A stretch of DNA of 64,000 nt from Croceicoccus sp. Ery15 (GCF_020985305.1 NZ_CP087588.1:248001-312000); one strand, 5' to 3'. Numbered from the stretch's first letter, positions 1 to 9,460 are shown. The notes: generated from the sequence alone by a model not told the origin. Translations and numbers: made by a program.

Positions 1-1168
1 TTCACTGAAGGCGTTCATCAATTCCTGCACTCACCGCGGCAACCAGATCTGTCATGCCGACAGCGGCAGCGCCAAGGCGTTCGTGTGCAATTATCATGGT
101 TGGGTTTTCGGTCAGGATGGTTCGCTCGTCGATGTTCCGATGGAAGAGCGGTGCTATCACAGCGATCTCGACAAATCCAAGCTGGGGCTCGCGCCGATCC
201 GGGTCGAAACTTACAAGGGCTTCATCTTCGGCTGCCATGATCCCGAAGCGCCCTCGCTTGAGGACTATTTGGGGGACTTCTGCTGGTACCTCGATACGAT
301 CTGGGATGGTCCGGACGGTGGTCTGGAACTGCTCGGGCCGCCGTTGAAGAGCACCCTCGCCTGCAATTGGAAAGTCCCGACCGAGAACTTCGTCGGCGAT
401 GGGTATCACGTGGGCTGGACGCATGCCGCCGCTCTCCAGATGATCGGGGGCGAGCTGGCTGGCCTATCGGGCAATCGCGCCGACATGCCGTTTGACGACC
501 TTGGTCTGCAATTCACCATGCGGCATGGCCACGGGTTTGGCCTGATCGATAACGCGGCGACTGCGATCCACGTCAAGCGCGACGGGTACGTCAAATATCT
601 CGAGGAGACGCGGGGCGGAATTCGCGAAAAATTCGGGCCGGAGCGCGAACGGCTTTATGTCGGTCACTGGAATACGTCGATCTTCCCAAACTGTTCGTTC
701 CTCTACGGAACCAACACCTTCAAGATCTGGCATCCGCGCGGGCCGCATGAAATCGAGGTCTGGACCTATACCATGGTGCCGAAGAATGCCGACACCGAAA
801 CTAAGCGGTCGATCCAGCGCGAAGCGATCCGTTCATTTGGTACGGCGGGAACGCTCGAAAGCGACGATGGCGAAAACATGTCGTCGGCCACCTACAACAA
901 CAACGGTATCATCACCCGCAAGGGGTGGATGAATTCGAGCATGGGCAAGGACCGCGAAGGGCCGCACCCCGTCTATCCAGGAATTGTCGGGGTCAGCTTC
1001 ATCGGCGAAACTTCGTATCGAGGCTTTTATCGTTTCTGGCAAGAAATGCTCGATGCGCCAGATTGGGCCGCCATCCGGGCCAATGACGATACCTGGGATG
1101 CAATGTGGACCAACCGTAATTTCTGGCCTGAACGTCTGTCGGCGAAGCAAGCCGAGCCGCAAGACTGA
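1..1168 (+). CDS. Rieske aromatic-ring dioxygenase, alpha (large) subunit, 5' truncated
   Basis: The gene is open from the window edge (codons start at base 2) and ends in TGA at 1166-1168, so the N-terminus is missing. It catalyses dihydroxylation of an aromatic ring using electrons from a ferredoxin. The Rieske [2Fe-2S] ligands are visible as C-T-H (codons 26-34) and C-N-Y-H (86-97). The mononuclear iron site follows as NFVGDGYHVGWTH, with histidines at 407-409 and 422-424. That wording matches the naphthalene/biphenyl/toluene dioxygenase alpha family rather than the benzoate or salicylate types found later in this window. The beta subunit lies 25 bp downstream. The substrate cannot be read from sequence; a bicyclic or larger aromatic is the likely class. 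Confidence 0.9.
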   Translation, partial: SLKAFINSCTHRGNQICHADSGSAKAFVCNYHGWVFGQDGSLVDVPMEERCYHSDLDKSKLGLAPIRVETYKGFIFGCHDPEAPSLEDYLGDFCWYLDTIWDGPDGGLELLGPPLKSTLACNWKVPTENFVGDGYHVGWTHAAALQMIGGELAGLSGNRADMPFDDLGLQFTMRHGHGFGLIDNAATAIHVKRDGYVKYLEETRGGIREKFGPERERLYVGHWNTSIFPNCSFLYGTNTFKIWHPRGPHEIEVWTYTMVPKNADTETKRSIQREAIRSFGTAGTLESDDGENMSSATYNNNGIITRKGWMNSSMGKDREGPHPVYPGIVGVSFIGETSYRGFYRFWQEMLDAPDWAAIRANDDTWDAMWTNRNFWPERLSAKQAEPQD

Positions 1169-1193
1169 TCCCGACAGCAATCTGGACCGCAAG

Positions 1194-1718
1194 ATGACCG
1201 AAACACGCAAGCCCGTAGGCATGGAACTGCATCATGCCATCGTCAGTCACTATTCCGCCGAGGTGCGGATGTTGCAGAACCAGCAATATCGCGAATGGTT
1301 CGATACTGTAATCGCCGAAGATATCCATTACTGGATGCCAGTTTACGAACAGCGGTTCGCACGTGACCGCCGCCCGGATCCAACCCCGGGGGATGCCGCA
1401 ATCTACAACGATGACTATGCCGAGCTGCAGCAGCGGGTCGACCGGTTGCTGACGGGTCAGGTATGGATGGAAGATCCGCCATCACGTATCCGCTATTTCG
1501 TCACCAATGTCGAAGCATTCGAAATTGCACCGTTTGAATTCGAGGTCTTCTCTAATGTTCTGGTGCACCGCAATCGCCGACAGAGCGAAGTTTACGTGCA
1601 CACGCTGGGACGCGAAGACAAGCTGCGGAAAACAGACAGCGGCTTCAAGGTATTCAGCAGAAAGCTGAATATCGACGCGCGCGTCGTGCAGGACAAGAAT
1701 CTCTATTTCTTTGTATAA
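1194..1718 (+). CDS. Rieske aromatic-ring dioxygenase, beta (small) subunit
   Basis: This 174-residue protein has the SnoaL-like/cystatin-fold pattern of ring-hydroxylating dioxygenase beta subunits: an early YREWFDTVIAEDIHYWMPV segment, a middle PPSRIRYFVTNVEAF segment and a C-terminal KVFSRKLNIDARVVQDKNLYFFV. That ending is typical of the naphthalene/biphenyl group, so it fits the alpha gene just upstream. Beta subunits are structural and pair with alpha as an (alpha-beta)3 hexamer. I chose the ATG at 1194 because it follows the alpha stop closely and gives a usual length; the reading frame is open further upstream inside alpha. Confidence 0.88.
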   Translation: MTETRKPVGMELHHAIVSHYSAEVRMLQNQQYREWFDTVIAEDIHYWMPVYEQRFARDRRPDPTPGDAAIYNDDYAELQQRVDRLLTGQVWMEDPPSRIRYFVTNVEAFEIAPFEFEVFSNVLVHRNRRQSEVYVHTLGREDKLRKTDSGFKVFSRKLNIDARVVQDKNLYFFV

Positions 1719-1760
1719 GCAAATTCAATCAACTGGAAATCAGGAAACGGGAGAGCAAGA

Positions 1761-2858
1761 ATGGACGCATACGCGGCAATTATCGAGCGTCAAGGCGGCG
1801 AATTCGTTCTGGATAACGTCTCTATCGAGGATCCGCGCGACGGCGAAGTGCTGGTCAAGGTTGCCGCAGCTGGCATGTGTCATACCGACCTGACGGTTCG
1901 CGATCAATATTACCCGACGCCGCTGCCGGCGGTGCTGGGCCATGAAGGTTCGGGCGTTGTCGAAAAGGTCGGACGTGGCGTCACCACTGTCAAGCCAGGC
2001 GACAAGGTCGTGCTCTCCTTCAGCTATTGCGGCACCTGTCCATCGTGCCTCAAGGGGCATCAGGCCTATTGTCCGAGCCTGTTCCCGCTCAATTTCATGG
2101 GCCGCCGCCTGGATGGTTCGACGCCGATTACCCGCAACGGCCAAGAGGTCAACGCCTGCTTCTTCGGGCAATCCTCGTTCGCGACCTATTCGATCGCGTC
2201 GGAAAACAACTGCGTCAAGGTTGCCGACGACGCACAGATCGAACTTTTGGGCCCACTGGGCTGCGGTATCCAGACCGGGGCGGGCAGCATCCTCAATGCG
2301 CTTTGTCCCGAACCTGGCTCCTCGATCGCGATCTTCGGGGTCGGGTCGGTCGGCCTCAGCGCAGTGATGGCCGCCAAGGCCTCGGGCTGCCTCAAGATCA
2401 TCGCGGTTGACCGCAACGCAGACCGCTTGGAACTGGCGCGCGAACTGGGCGCCACCGATGTGATCGACGCCAACACGGTCAACGCTCAGGAAGCGATCGT
2501 CGCGATGACCGGTGGCGGCGCCGACTATGCCATGGATACCACCGCCATTCCAGCGGTGCTGCGCTCGGCGGTGGACAGCACGCACAACATGGGTGAAACC
2601 GCAGTGGTCGGCGGGGCGAAGCTGGGCACCGAATTTTCGCTAGACATGAACAACATGCTGTTTGGCCGCAAGTTGCGCGGCGTAGTCGAAGGATCGAGCA
2701 CCCCGCAGGTCTTCATCCCGCAACTGATTGCGATGCAGGAAGCCGGGCTGTTCCCGTTCGAGAAGCTCTGCACCTTCTATGATCTCGACCAGATCAACCA
2801 GGCCGTCGAGGATACCGAAAAGACCGGCAAGGCGATCAAGGCTATTCTCAAAATGTAG
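1761..2858 (+). CDS. Zinc-dependent (aryl-)alcohol dehydrogenase, XylB-like
   Basis: This 365-residue medium-chain dehydrogenase/reductase would oxidise a primary, probably benzylic or allylic, alcohol to the aldehyde with NAD+. The catalytic zinc ligands are visible as GMCHTD and LGHEGSG, the structural zinc lobe as [15 protein letters not shown], and the Rossmann motif as [11 protein letters not shown] followed by VDRN, whose Asp suggests NAD+ rather than NADP+. Overall it reads like benzyl-alcohol dehydrogenase (XylB). It sits 42 bp after the dioxygenase beta gene with a GGGAGAGCAAG ribosome site before the ATG, so it is probably cotranscribed. Substrate assignment is inference. Confidence 0.85.
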   Translation: MDAYAAIIERQGGEFVLDNVSIEDPRDGEVLVKVAAAGMCHTDLTVRDQYYPTPLPAVLGHEGSGVVEKVGRGVTTVKPGDKVVLSFSYCGTCPSCLKGHQAYCPSLFPLNFMGRRLDGSTPITRNGQEVNACFFGQSSFATYSIASENNCVKVADDAQIELLGPLGCGIQTGAGSILNALCPEPGSSIAIFGVGSVGLSAVMAAKASGCLKIIAVDRNADRLELARELGATDVIDANTVNAQEAIVAMTGGGADYAMDTTAIPAVLRSAVDSTHNMGETAVVGGAKLGTEFSLDMNNMLFGRKLRGVVEGSSTPQVFIPQLIAMQEAGLFPFEKLCTFYDLDQINQAVEDTEKTGKAIKAILKM

Positions 2859-2892
2859 GCCCACGGGGCGGTCACCAGGACTTCCAGCTGAA

Positions 2893-5559
2893 ATGAAGAG
2901 CGTATTTTCCTTTGGTTCGGGCATTGGACCCGAAGGCGCGCTCGTGCTGGACAAACGCGTCCTTGGCGGGAAGGGCGCAAATCTTGCAGAAATGGCGCAA
3001 ATCGGCCTTCCGGTCCCGCCGGGCTTCACTATTGCCACCGGCGAATGCCTCGCTTATCTTGACCACGGCAGAGCTTCACTTGATCGCATCCGCGATGAGG
3101 TTTCGGCTGCTTTGGGGCTGGTCGAACGGGCGACGGGCAAGACGTTCGGCAATCCTCGCGATCCCCTGCTGGTCTCGGTGCGTTCGGGCGCGCGGGTATC
3201 CATGCCGGGGATGATGGACACGATCCTCAACCTTGGCATTAATGATGCGACCGTCACCGGCCTGGGCCAGTCCTCCGGGGATGAGCGGTTCGCGCTCGAC
3301 AGTTATCGCCGCTTCATCCAGATGTATTCCAGTGTCGTGCTCGAAATCGAGCATGGCGTATTCGAGGCAGCCCTTGACCGCATCAAGGAAGATCGCGGCG
3401 TCGATGAGGATATCGATCTTCGAGTGGAGGATCTGCGCGGCCTGATCGCGACCTTCAAGGATCTCGTGCTTGCCCATCACGGCGCGGCCTTTCCTCAGGA
3501 TGTACAGGAACAACTCTGGACGGCAATCGAGGCGGTGTTCCGCTCATGGGACTCACCGCGAGCCAAGGTCTACCGGCGCCTGAACGATATCCCCGGAGAT
3601 TGGGGCACGGCGGTTAACGTCCAGGCCATGGTGTTCGGAAATCTTGGCGAGACCAGCGCTACCGGCGTCGCCTTTACCCGCAACCCTGCAACCGGCGAGA
3701 AGGCCTACTACGGCGAATGGCTGGCCAACGCCCAGGGTGAGGATGTTGTCGCCGGCATCCGCACGCCCCAGTATCTGACCAGGGCTGCCCGCGAAGCCGC
3801 AGGTGCGCGGCTTCCCTCAATGCAGGAAGCGATGCCGAAGGCCTATGCCCAACTTGCTGAGGTGTTCGAACTGCTGGAGCGCCACTATCGCGACATGCAG
3901 GACATCGAATTCACAGTCGAACGCGGCAGGCTCTACCTCCTTCAGACCCGTTCGGGCAAGCGCACCGCCAAGGCCGCGCTCAAGATTGCCGTCGACATGG
4001 TCGAAGAGAGCCTGGTCGACGAAGTGACCGCGCTGCTCCGCCTCGACCCGGCCTCGCTCGACCAGTTGCTTCACCCCTCGCTCGATCCGAATGCCCCGCG
4101 GGTGCTGCTCGGAAAGGGTTTGCCTGCCTCGCCCGGGGCAGCCTCGGGAGGTGTGGTATTCGATGCGGAAACAGCGGCACGGTGGGCCGAATTGGGAGAG
4201 AAGGTCATCCTCGTCAGGCATGAGACGTCGCCTGACGACATCCATGGCATGCACGTCGCAACCGGCATCCTGACGGCGCGCGGCGGCATGACCAGCCACG
4301 CGGCCGTGGTCGCGCGGGGTATGGGCCGGCCATGCGTGGCGGGCACCGCCAGTCTCAAGATCGACCCGGTCGCGCGGGTCGCCGAGATCGGCGGCCAGCG
4401 GCTCGAAGAGGGCGCATTCATCACGATCGACGGTTCGACCGGCGAAGTGTTCCTGGGCGAACTGCCGACGATCCTGCCCAAACTTTCGGGCGATTTCGCA
4501 ACGGTGATGGCATGGGCTGACAAGCATCGCCGCCTGAAGATTCGGACCAACGCGGAAACCCCGCTCGATTGCGAAATGGCCCGCCGGTTCGGGGCCGAAG
4601 GGGTCGGGCTTTGCCGAACCGAGCACATGTTCTTCGATGAAAGCCGGATCCTCGCCATGCGGCAGATGATCCTGGCCGACAGCGAAAAGGAACGACGCTC
4701 CGCGCTCGACCAGCTATTGCCCGAACAGCGCGCCGACTTCCGCCGGATCTTCGAGATCATGGAAGGCTTGCCAGTCACCATCCGCCTCCTCGATCCGCCG
4801 CTGCACGAGTTTCTGCCGCATACGGATAGCGAATTCACCGAGCTTTCGCGGGCGATGGGTATTGACGTGGAGCAGGTTCGGCATCGCGCAATCGAATTGG
4901 CGGAAACCAACCCCATGCTGGGGCATCGAGGCTGCCGACTGGGCGTGGTCTATCCCGAAATATACGAAATGCAGGCTCGCGCGATTTTCGAGGCTGCGCT
5001 CGAAGTCGCGGGCGAGGCGGGCATGGCGGTCTGTCCCGAAATCATGATCCCGCTGGTCGGATTGCCGCGTGAACTGGAATCACTGAAGGATACCCTGTAC
5101 AGGGTCGCTGAAGTCGTGTTCGCCGAAAAAGGCGAGCGGATCGCCTTTAGCGTTGGCACCATGATCGAGCTGCCGCGGGCAGCCCTGGTTGCCGACGAAA
5201 TCGCTGCAAGCGGGGAATTCTTCTCGTTCGGAACCAATGATCTGACCCAGACTACGCTGGGGATCAGCCGCGACGATGCGGCGCGTTTCCTGGGTGCTTA
5301 TGTGGAAAAAGGCATTATCGCCAAGGACCCGTTCGTCACCCTCGATATCGAAGGGGTCGGCAAGCTGATCGAAATGGCATCGCGCAAAGGACGCGAAACC
5401 CGGCCCGACCTAAAACTGGGGATCTGCGGCGAGCACGGCGGCGATCCGGCCACGATCGCTTTCTGTGAGGAGATCGGGTTGGACTATGTCAGCGCATCGC
5501 CTTTCCGGGTGCCGATTGCCCGACTGGCTGCGGCCCAGGCGGCGCTGGCGCCTTCATGA
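2893..5559 (+). CDS. ppdK: Pyruvate, phosphate dikinase
   Basis: This 888-residue protein interconverts pyruvate + ATP + Pi with PEP + AMP + PPi. It shows the N-terminal ATP-grasp start (GGKGANLAEMAQIGLPVPPG), the swivelling phosphohistidine domain with GGMTSHAAVVARG (His at about residue 469), and a C-terminal TIM barrel with the PEP-site cysteine in GICGEHGGDP (about residue 845). Length matches the family. The start at 2893 gives the conserved MKSVFSFGSG-type N-terminus; the open frame extends upstream but lacks homology. Its place inside a ring-dioxygenase operon suggests it recycles pyruvate released by aldolases into PEP for gluconeogenesis during growth on aromatics; this is inference. 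Confidence 0.93.
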   Translation: MKSVFSFGSGIGPEGALVLDKRVLGGKGANLAEMAQIGLPVPPGFTIATGECLAYLDHGRASLDRIRDEVSAALGLVERATGKTFGNPRDPLLVSVRSGARVSMPGMMDTILNLGINDATVTGLGQSSGDERFALDSYRRFIQMYSSVVLEIEHGVFEAALDRIKEDRGVDEDIDLRVEDLRGLIATFKDLVLAHHGAAFPQDVQEQLWTAIEAVFRSWDSPRAKVYRRLNDIPGDWGTAVNVQAMVFGNLGETSATGVAFTRNPATGEKAYYGEWLANAQGEDVVAGIRTPQYLTRAAREAAGARLPSMQEAMPKAYAQLAEVFELLERHYRDMQDIEFTVERGRLYLLQTRSGKRTAKAALKIAVDMVEESLVDEVTALLRLDPASLDQLLHPSLDPNAPRVLLGKGLPASPGAASGGVVFDAETAARWAELGEKVILVRHETSPDDIHGMHVATGILTARGGMTSHAAVVARGMGRPCVAGTASLKIDPVARVAEIGGQRLEEGAFITIDGSTGEVFLGELPTILPKLSGDFATVMAWADKHRRLKIRTNAETPLDCEMARRFGAEGVGLCRTEHMFFDESRILAMRQMILADSEKERRSALDQLLPEQRADFRRIFEIMEGLPVTIRLLDPPLHEFLPHTDSEFTELSRAMGIDVEQVRHRAIELAETNPMLGHRGCRLGVVYPEIYEMQARAIFEAALEVAGEAGMAVCPEIMIPLVGLPRELESLKDTLYRVAEVVFAEKGERIAFSVGTMIELPRAALVADEIAASGEFFSFGTNDLTQTTLGISRDDAARFLGAYVEKGIIAKDPFVTLDIEGVGKLIEMASRKGRETRPDLKLGICGEHGGDPATIAFCEEIGLDYVSASPFRVPIARLAAAQAALAPS

Positions 5560-5612
5560 ACGGCCGATGCAAGCTGAAATTCTGAACCAAATCGAGATGA
5601 GGTGCACCTAAA

Positions 5613-6575
5613 ATGGAATATGATCGTAAGGATGCCAAGGCCTGGGCAACGAAGACCGTAAGGGGCTTCTATCAGTGTCCGATCACCCCGATGACCGCCG
5701 ATTACAAGTTCGATGTGGACGGTATCCGCTACAACATCGATAAATATGTCGAAATGGGCGTAGATGGCTTGGCCGTCGGCGGGTTCATCGCCGAATGCTG
5801 GAACGTCTCAGCGTCAGACTGGTTTCGCTATCACGAGATCGTTGCCGAGGCGAATGCCGGGCGGCTCGATCTGTGGACCATCGTGCTCGATCCAAGCGTC
5901 TATACCGCGATCGAGAAGATGCAGTTCGTCGAGAAGCTCGGGTATAACGGGGCTGAGGTGATCAACCCGGTTGTGCAGCTCAAGCGCGACGACGAAATCT
6001 ATTCCTGGTTCAAGTTCCTGACCGACCACACCGATCTGGCCGTCTGCCTCTACCGGACCCCGGTTTCGGGCACCGTGCTGAGCTGGGACCTAATGCGCCG
6101 CCTGGCCGATATCGAAACCGTGATCGGCGTCAAACAAGGTGCCATGAGCCGTGCCGAGACAATCAAGATCCGCCAGCTAATGCCTGAAGGCTTCAACACG
6201 ATGGAGCCATTCGAATACTTCTTCCTCGACGATCTGCGTCTTGGCGGCACCGTTTGCTGGGGTGAATTGTCCTACATGCTGTACGGCAAGAAGCGCCATT
6301 TCGCCAAGGAATACATCCGCCTGGCGCATGAAGGAAAATGGGAGGAAGCGCGGGCCGCTTCCGATCAGCTCAGCGAAGTCCGCGAATTCTATCACGACAA
6401 CTTCCTGTGGGATATCGCCCGCACCGCGACCTATGCCAGCGCACTTGCCAATGTGAAGGCCTGGTACGAAGCGATTGGCCTCAAGGCTGGCCCGATCCTG
6501 CCGCCGGTGGCTGATGTGACGCCGGAAAAGAAAGAGCAGATCAGGGCCAAGCTGATCGAACTGGGCATTGCCTGA
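5613..6575 (+). CDS. Dihydrodipicolinate synthase/N-acetylneuraminate lyase-family aldolase
   Basis: This 320-residue protein is a class I (Schiff-base) TIM-barrel lyase. The likely Schiff-base lysine is in VIGVKQGAM (K174) and the proton-shuttling tyrosine in AVCLYRTPV (Y147), both at the usual spacing. The pyruvate-carboxylate loop reads GGFIAECWNVS, not the GGTTGE of true DapA, so lysine biosynthesis is unlikely. Relatives in aromatic pathways include the hydratase-aldolases NahE and PhdJ, which release pyruvate and an aldehyde; that role would fit neighbours ppdK and the alcohol dehydrogenase, but overall similarity to NahE is weak by eye. It lies in the same plus-strand run, with short gaps on both sides. 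Confidence 0.8.
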   Translation: MEYDRKDAKAWATKTVRGFYQCPITPMTADYKFDVDGIRYNIDKYVEMGVDGLAVGGFIAECWNVSASDWFRYHEIVAEANAGRLDLWTIVLDPSVYTAIEKMQFVEKLGYNGAEVINPVVQLKRDDEIYSWFKFLTDHTDLAVCLYRTPVSGTVLSWDLMRRLADIETVIGVKQGAMSRAETIKIRQLMPEGFNTMEPFEYFFLDDLRLGGTVCWGELSYMLYGKKRHFAKEYIRLAHEGKWEEARAASDQLSEVREFYHDNFLWDIARTATYASALANVKAWYEAIGLKAGPILPPVADVTPEKKEQIRAKLIELGIA

Positions 6576-6600
6576 ACCGAACCAACGGGAATCCCAAAGC

Positions 6601-7614
6601 ATGTCCAAGCAATTGCATTTCTGTTTCCACGGCGCCGGCGGGCTAGGCTCGGTCATCGGCGGATTCCTTGCGCGCGGCGGCCACAAGGTCACGCTGATTG
6701 CGCGCAAGCCCCATGTCGAGGCGATCCGCCGGGATGGCCTGAGTATTTCGGGTGTGCGGGCGCAATTCGTCCAGCGCGAAAACCTCTTCGCGGTCGAAAC
6801 GCCCGAGGAGGTTGAAGGCGACATCGACTATTACATCCTGCTGACCAAGGCCAAGGGTACCGATCAGGCGCTGGACGATGCGCAGGTGTTGGTCGATCGC
6901 ACCGCTTGCGCGCTGACTTTGCAGAACGGCGTGGGCAAGGAAGGCAAACTCCAGGCCGCGTTTGGCAAGGACAAGGTGATCGGCGGCTCGATCATGGACG
7001 GGGCGACCCTGCTCGAACCGGGCAAGGCGCTCAATCACATGGCGGTTCCCGTCACCGCTTATTTCGGCGAGCTGGAAGGCGGGGAGAGCGAGCGCACGCG
7101 GATCATGGCCGAAGCGCTCGACGCTGCGGGCATGGGTTCGCGCTCAACTCCCGATATCGTCCATGTCCATTGGGAAAAATTGGTTCAGGTCGGTGGAGCA
7201 TCGTCGTGGAGCGCCAGTACGCTGGGCGCGCTTCCAAAGCTCGATTTTGTGGATGGTGTGGCGGTTCGCGAAGGCGCCGAACACTATGTCCACGTCGTCA
7301 AGGATCTGCTGGCGATCTACAAGGCACTTGGCTACGAACCGCAGAACTATTTCGCGCCTGTATCCAGATTGGTCGAGATTGACCGTGAAGGCTTTGAAGA
7401 GGCAGTGTCCGGTGTCATGGCGATGGGCACCAGATTCAAGCCGGAAAACCGTCCCGTCCGCACCTCGATGCATGACGATCTCGTAGCGGGCCGGCGGATG
7501 GAAGTTGACGAGGTCCTGGGGCCGCTCGCGGCGGCAGCGGAGCAACTGCAGGTTCCTGCGCCAGCCTTCCTCAGCGCCTATCGGGTGCTCAAGACTTTGA
7601 ACAGCTATCTGTAG
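6601..7614 (+). CDS. 2-dehydropantoate 2-reductase-family (ApbA/PanE) oxidoreductase
   Basis: This 337-residue protein begins with a Rossmann fold (FHGAGGLGSVIGGFLARGGHKVTLIAR; quoted in part) and has a helical C-terminal domain with a catalytic-type lysine in VHWEKLVQVGG. The family reduces 2-oxo acids with NADPH; PanE itself makes pantoate. Genes of this family inside catabolic operons usually act on other 2-oxo acids, and here the neighbours (aldolase, tartrate-type dehydrogenase, PPDK) point to handling of an oxo acid made from ring fission. The ATG at 6601 lies 25 bp after the aldolase stop. A second, clearly different member lies at 9446-10378. Confidence 0.82.
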   Translation: MSKQLHFCFHGAGGLGSVIGGFLARGGHKVTLIARKPHVEAIRRDGLSISGVRAQFVQRENLFAVETPEEVEGDIDYYILLTKAKGTDQALDDAQVLVDRTACALTLQNGVGKEGKLQAAFGKDKVIGGSIMDGATLLEPGKALNHMAVPVTAYFGELEGGESERTRIMAEALDAAGMGSRSTPDIVHVHWEKLVQVGGASSWSASTLGALPKLDFVDGVAVREGAEHYVHVVKDLLAIYKALGYEPQNYFAPVSRLVEIDREGFEEAVSGVMAMGTRFKPENRPVRTSMHDDLVAGRRMEVDEVLGPLAAAAEQLQVPAPAFLSAYRVLKTLNSYL

Positions 7615-7627
7615 TGAAAGATTGACC

Positions 7628-8695
7628 ATGAGGCGTTATTCTATCGCCAGCATTCCGGGAGATGGAATTGGCCGCGAGGTGGTGCCTGCCGCAATCGAGG
7701 TGCTGACGGCGGCAGCGGCCAAGTGCGGTTTCGTGCTCGAATTCCGGCACTTCGACTGGAGCTGCCAGACCTACCTCAAAACCGGCAAGATGATGCCCGA
7801 TGACGGGCTAGATCGGTTGCGGGATCATGATGCGGTGTTCCTCGGCGCGGTCGGCTTTCCCGGGGTACCCGATCATATCTCGCTGTGGGGGCTGCTGCTG
7901 CCGATCCGGCGCGAGTTCGAGCAGTACGTCAATCTGCGTCCGGTGCGGCTGCTGCCGGGCATCGCTTCGCCTCTGCGCGACAAGGCTCCTGGCGACATCG
8001 ATTTCTGGGTGGTGCGCGAAAACTCGGAAGGCGAATATTCCCAGATCGGCGGTCGGACCGGGACCGGCGAGAACGAAATCGTCGTCCAGCAGGCGATCTT
8101 CACCCGCCGGGGCACCGACCGCATCTTGCGCTATGCCTTCGACTTCGCTCGGCGGAGCGGGCGCAGGCATGTGACCAGCGCGACGAAGTCCAATGGACTC
8201 TATCATTCGATGCCGTTCTGGGACGAGCGCTTTGCCGCGATCGGCGCCGAATACCCCGATGTTGCCGCCGATCAGTATCATGTCGATATTCTCGCCGCAC
8301 GCTTTGTGATGTCGCCCGAACGGTTCAATGTGGTGGTTGGTTCGAACCTTTTTGGTGATATCCTATCCGATCTGGGGCCGGGAATCACTGGCACCATCGC
8401 TGTGGCTCCTTCTGCTAACCTCAACCCCGAACGGCGGTTCCCTTCGATGTTCGAGCCGGTCCACGGGTCTGCCCCGGACATCGCCGGGCAGGGCATCGCC
8501 AATCCGATCGGCCAGATCTGGTCGGGTGCCATGATGTTGGAGCACTTGGGCGAAGACGAAGCCGCCGCGCTGGTGATGCGCGCGCTCGAAGCCTCGCTCA
8601 TTGCTCCTGATATTGAAAAGACCCCCGATCTTGGCGGAAACGGGACAACCGCCGGATTTGCAGAGGCAATCCGCACCAAGTTGCTGGGATTCTAG
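7628..8695 (+). CDS. Tartrate dehydrogenase / isopropylmalate dehydrogenase-family protein
   Basis: This 355-residue protein belongs to the beta-decarboxylating dehydrogenase family, which oxidises a 2-hydroxy acid and usually decarboxylates it using NAD+ and a divalent metal. Diagnostic stretches are SIPGDGIGREVVPAA at the N-terminus, ENSEGEYSQIGGR in the middle, the metal-binding aspartates in GSNLFGDILSDLGPGITG and the C-terminal FEPVHGSAPDIAGQG. The EYSQIGGR wording is closer to tartrate/D-malate dehydrogenases than to LeuB. I chose the ATG at 7628 (MRRYSIASIPGDG); an upstream TTG at 7622 is possible. It probably acts on a hydroxy-diacid intermediate of the upstream operon. Confidence 0.84.
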   Translation: MRRYSIASIPGDGIGREVVPAAIEVLTAAAAKCGFVLEFRHFDWSCQTYLKTGKMMPDDGLDRLRDHDAVFLGAVGFPGVPDHISLWGLLLPIRREFEQYVNLRPVRLLPGIASPLRDKAPGDIDFWVVRENSEGEYSQIGGRTGTGENEIVVQQAIFTRRGTDRILRYAFDFARRSGRRHVTSATKSNGLYHSMPFWDERFAAIGAEYPDVAADQYHVDILAARFVMSPERFNVVVGSNLFGDILSDLGPGITGTIAVAPSANLNPERRFPSMFEPVHGSAPDIAGQGIANPIGQIWSGAMMLEHLGEDEAAALVMRALEASLIAPDIEKTPDLGGNGTTAGFAEAIRTKLLGF

Positions 8696-8739
8696 CCTGA
8701 AGGCTGGCGATCCTGGCCATGACGAAAGGAAACAGAGTG

Positions 8740-9024
8740 ATGGCTGCTTATTTCATCGGATCGATCAAGTCGCACGACGAAGCCTGGGTGGCAGACTATA
8801 TGGCCGCGGTTCCGGCGCTGGTCGGACGGCACGGCGGGGAAATGGTCTGCCGTTCGCACGAGTTCGTCCGTTATGAGGGCGAGGGAGCCGCACCTGACTA
8901 TGTCGTGGTGATCCGGTTCCCTTCGATGGAGGCGATCGACGCCTTCATGAACGATCCCGACTATGCGCCGCACAAGGATGCGCGGATCGCCTGCGCCACG
9001 TCGGATATCTTCGCGATCGCATGA
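8740..9024 (+). CDS. DUF1330-family small protein
   Basis: This roughly 94-residue protein reads AAYFIGSIKSHDEAWVADYM, followed by YEGEGAAPDYVVVIRFPSMEAIDAF, the pattern of DUF1330 (a dimeric alpha-beta barrel fold of the ferredoxin-like type). Members often sit in catabolic operons, but no reaction is established. A GGAAACAG ribosome-site-like run precedes the ATG at 8740; an in-frame ATG at 8719 would add seven residues without homology. It is followed after 10 bp by the membrane protein gene, so the two are likely cotranscribed. Confidence 0.75.
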   Translation: MAAYFIGSIKSHDEAWVADYMAAVPALVGRHGGEMVCRSHEFVRYEGEGAAPDYVVVIRFPSMEAIDAFMNDPDYAPHKDARIACATSDIFAIA

Positions 9025-9034
9025 GGAGGCCGCG

Positions 9035-9460
9035 ATGAAGGTTCTGCGCATTTTCCTGATCGCCGTGGGGATCTGGTATCTCTGCAATCTCGTGCTGCTC
9101 TGGCCTCCGGTCTACGGCGGGGCGCTGCCGTTGATCTACCCTGGGATCGCGCTGGGGCAGGGGACGCCGATGTTCGGCCTGTTGCTCGACGCATGGCTGA
9201 TCGTCGGCGTCCAGTTGGCCGCGATCGGCGTCGTGGCACTATGGGGTGCTCGCGACCCGATGCATTACCGCGCGCTCGTCCCGGTGATCGTGCTGACCGA
9301 GTTGGTCGGTTCGGCCTGGGACATCTATAGCATTGTCTGGAGCGGTGAGGCTTTGTGGGTCGGGTTGACGACCTTGGCAGCGCACGCAGTGATTGTCGCG
9401 GGCGCTTGGTTTGCCGTGCGCGCGGTTGAGCGGGAAACCGCCGGATCAGTCAAGGCGTAG
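9035..9460 (+). CDS. Small four-helix integral membrane protein, possibly BphX-like
   Basis: This 141-residue protein shows four hydrophobic segments, starting LRIFLIAVGIWYLCNLVLLW and ending AAHAVIVAGAWFAVRAV. It starts at an ATG placed seven bases after a GAGGAGG ribosome site. Small membrane proteins of this layout, the BphX-like family, are known from biphenyl-degradation operons, but their function is unknown; the assignment here rests on length, topology and context only. Its 3' end overlaps by 15 bp the end of the convergent gene at 9446-10378. It closes the plus-strand operon that begins before the window. Confidence 0.68.
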   Translation: MKVLRIFLIAVGIWYLCNLVLLWPPVYGGALPLIYPGIALGQGTPMFGLLLDAWLIVGVQLAAIGVVALWGARDPMHYRALVPVIVLTELVGSAWDIYSIVWSGEALWVGLTTLAAHAVIVAGAWFAVRAVERETAGSVKA

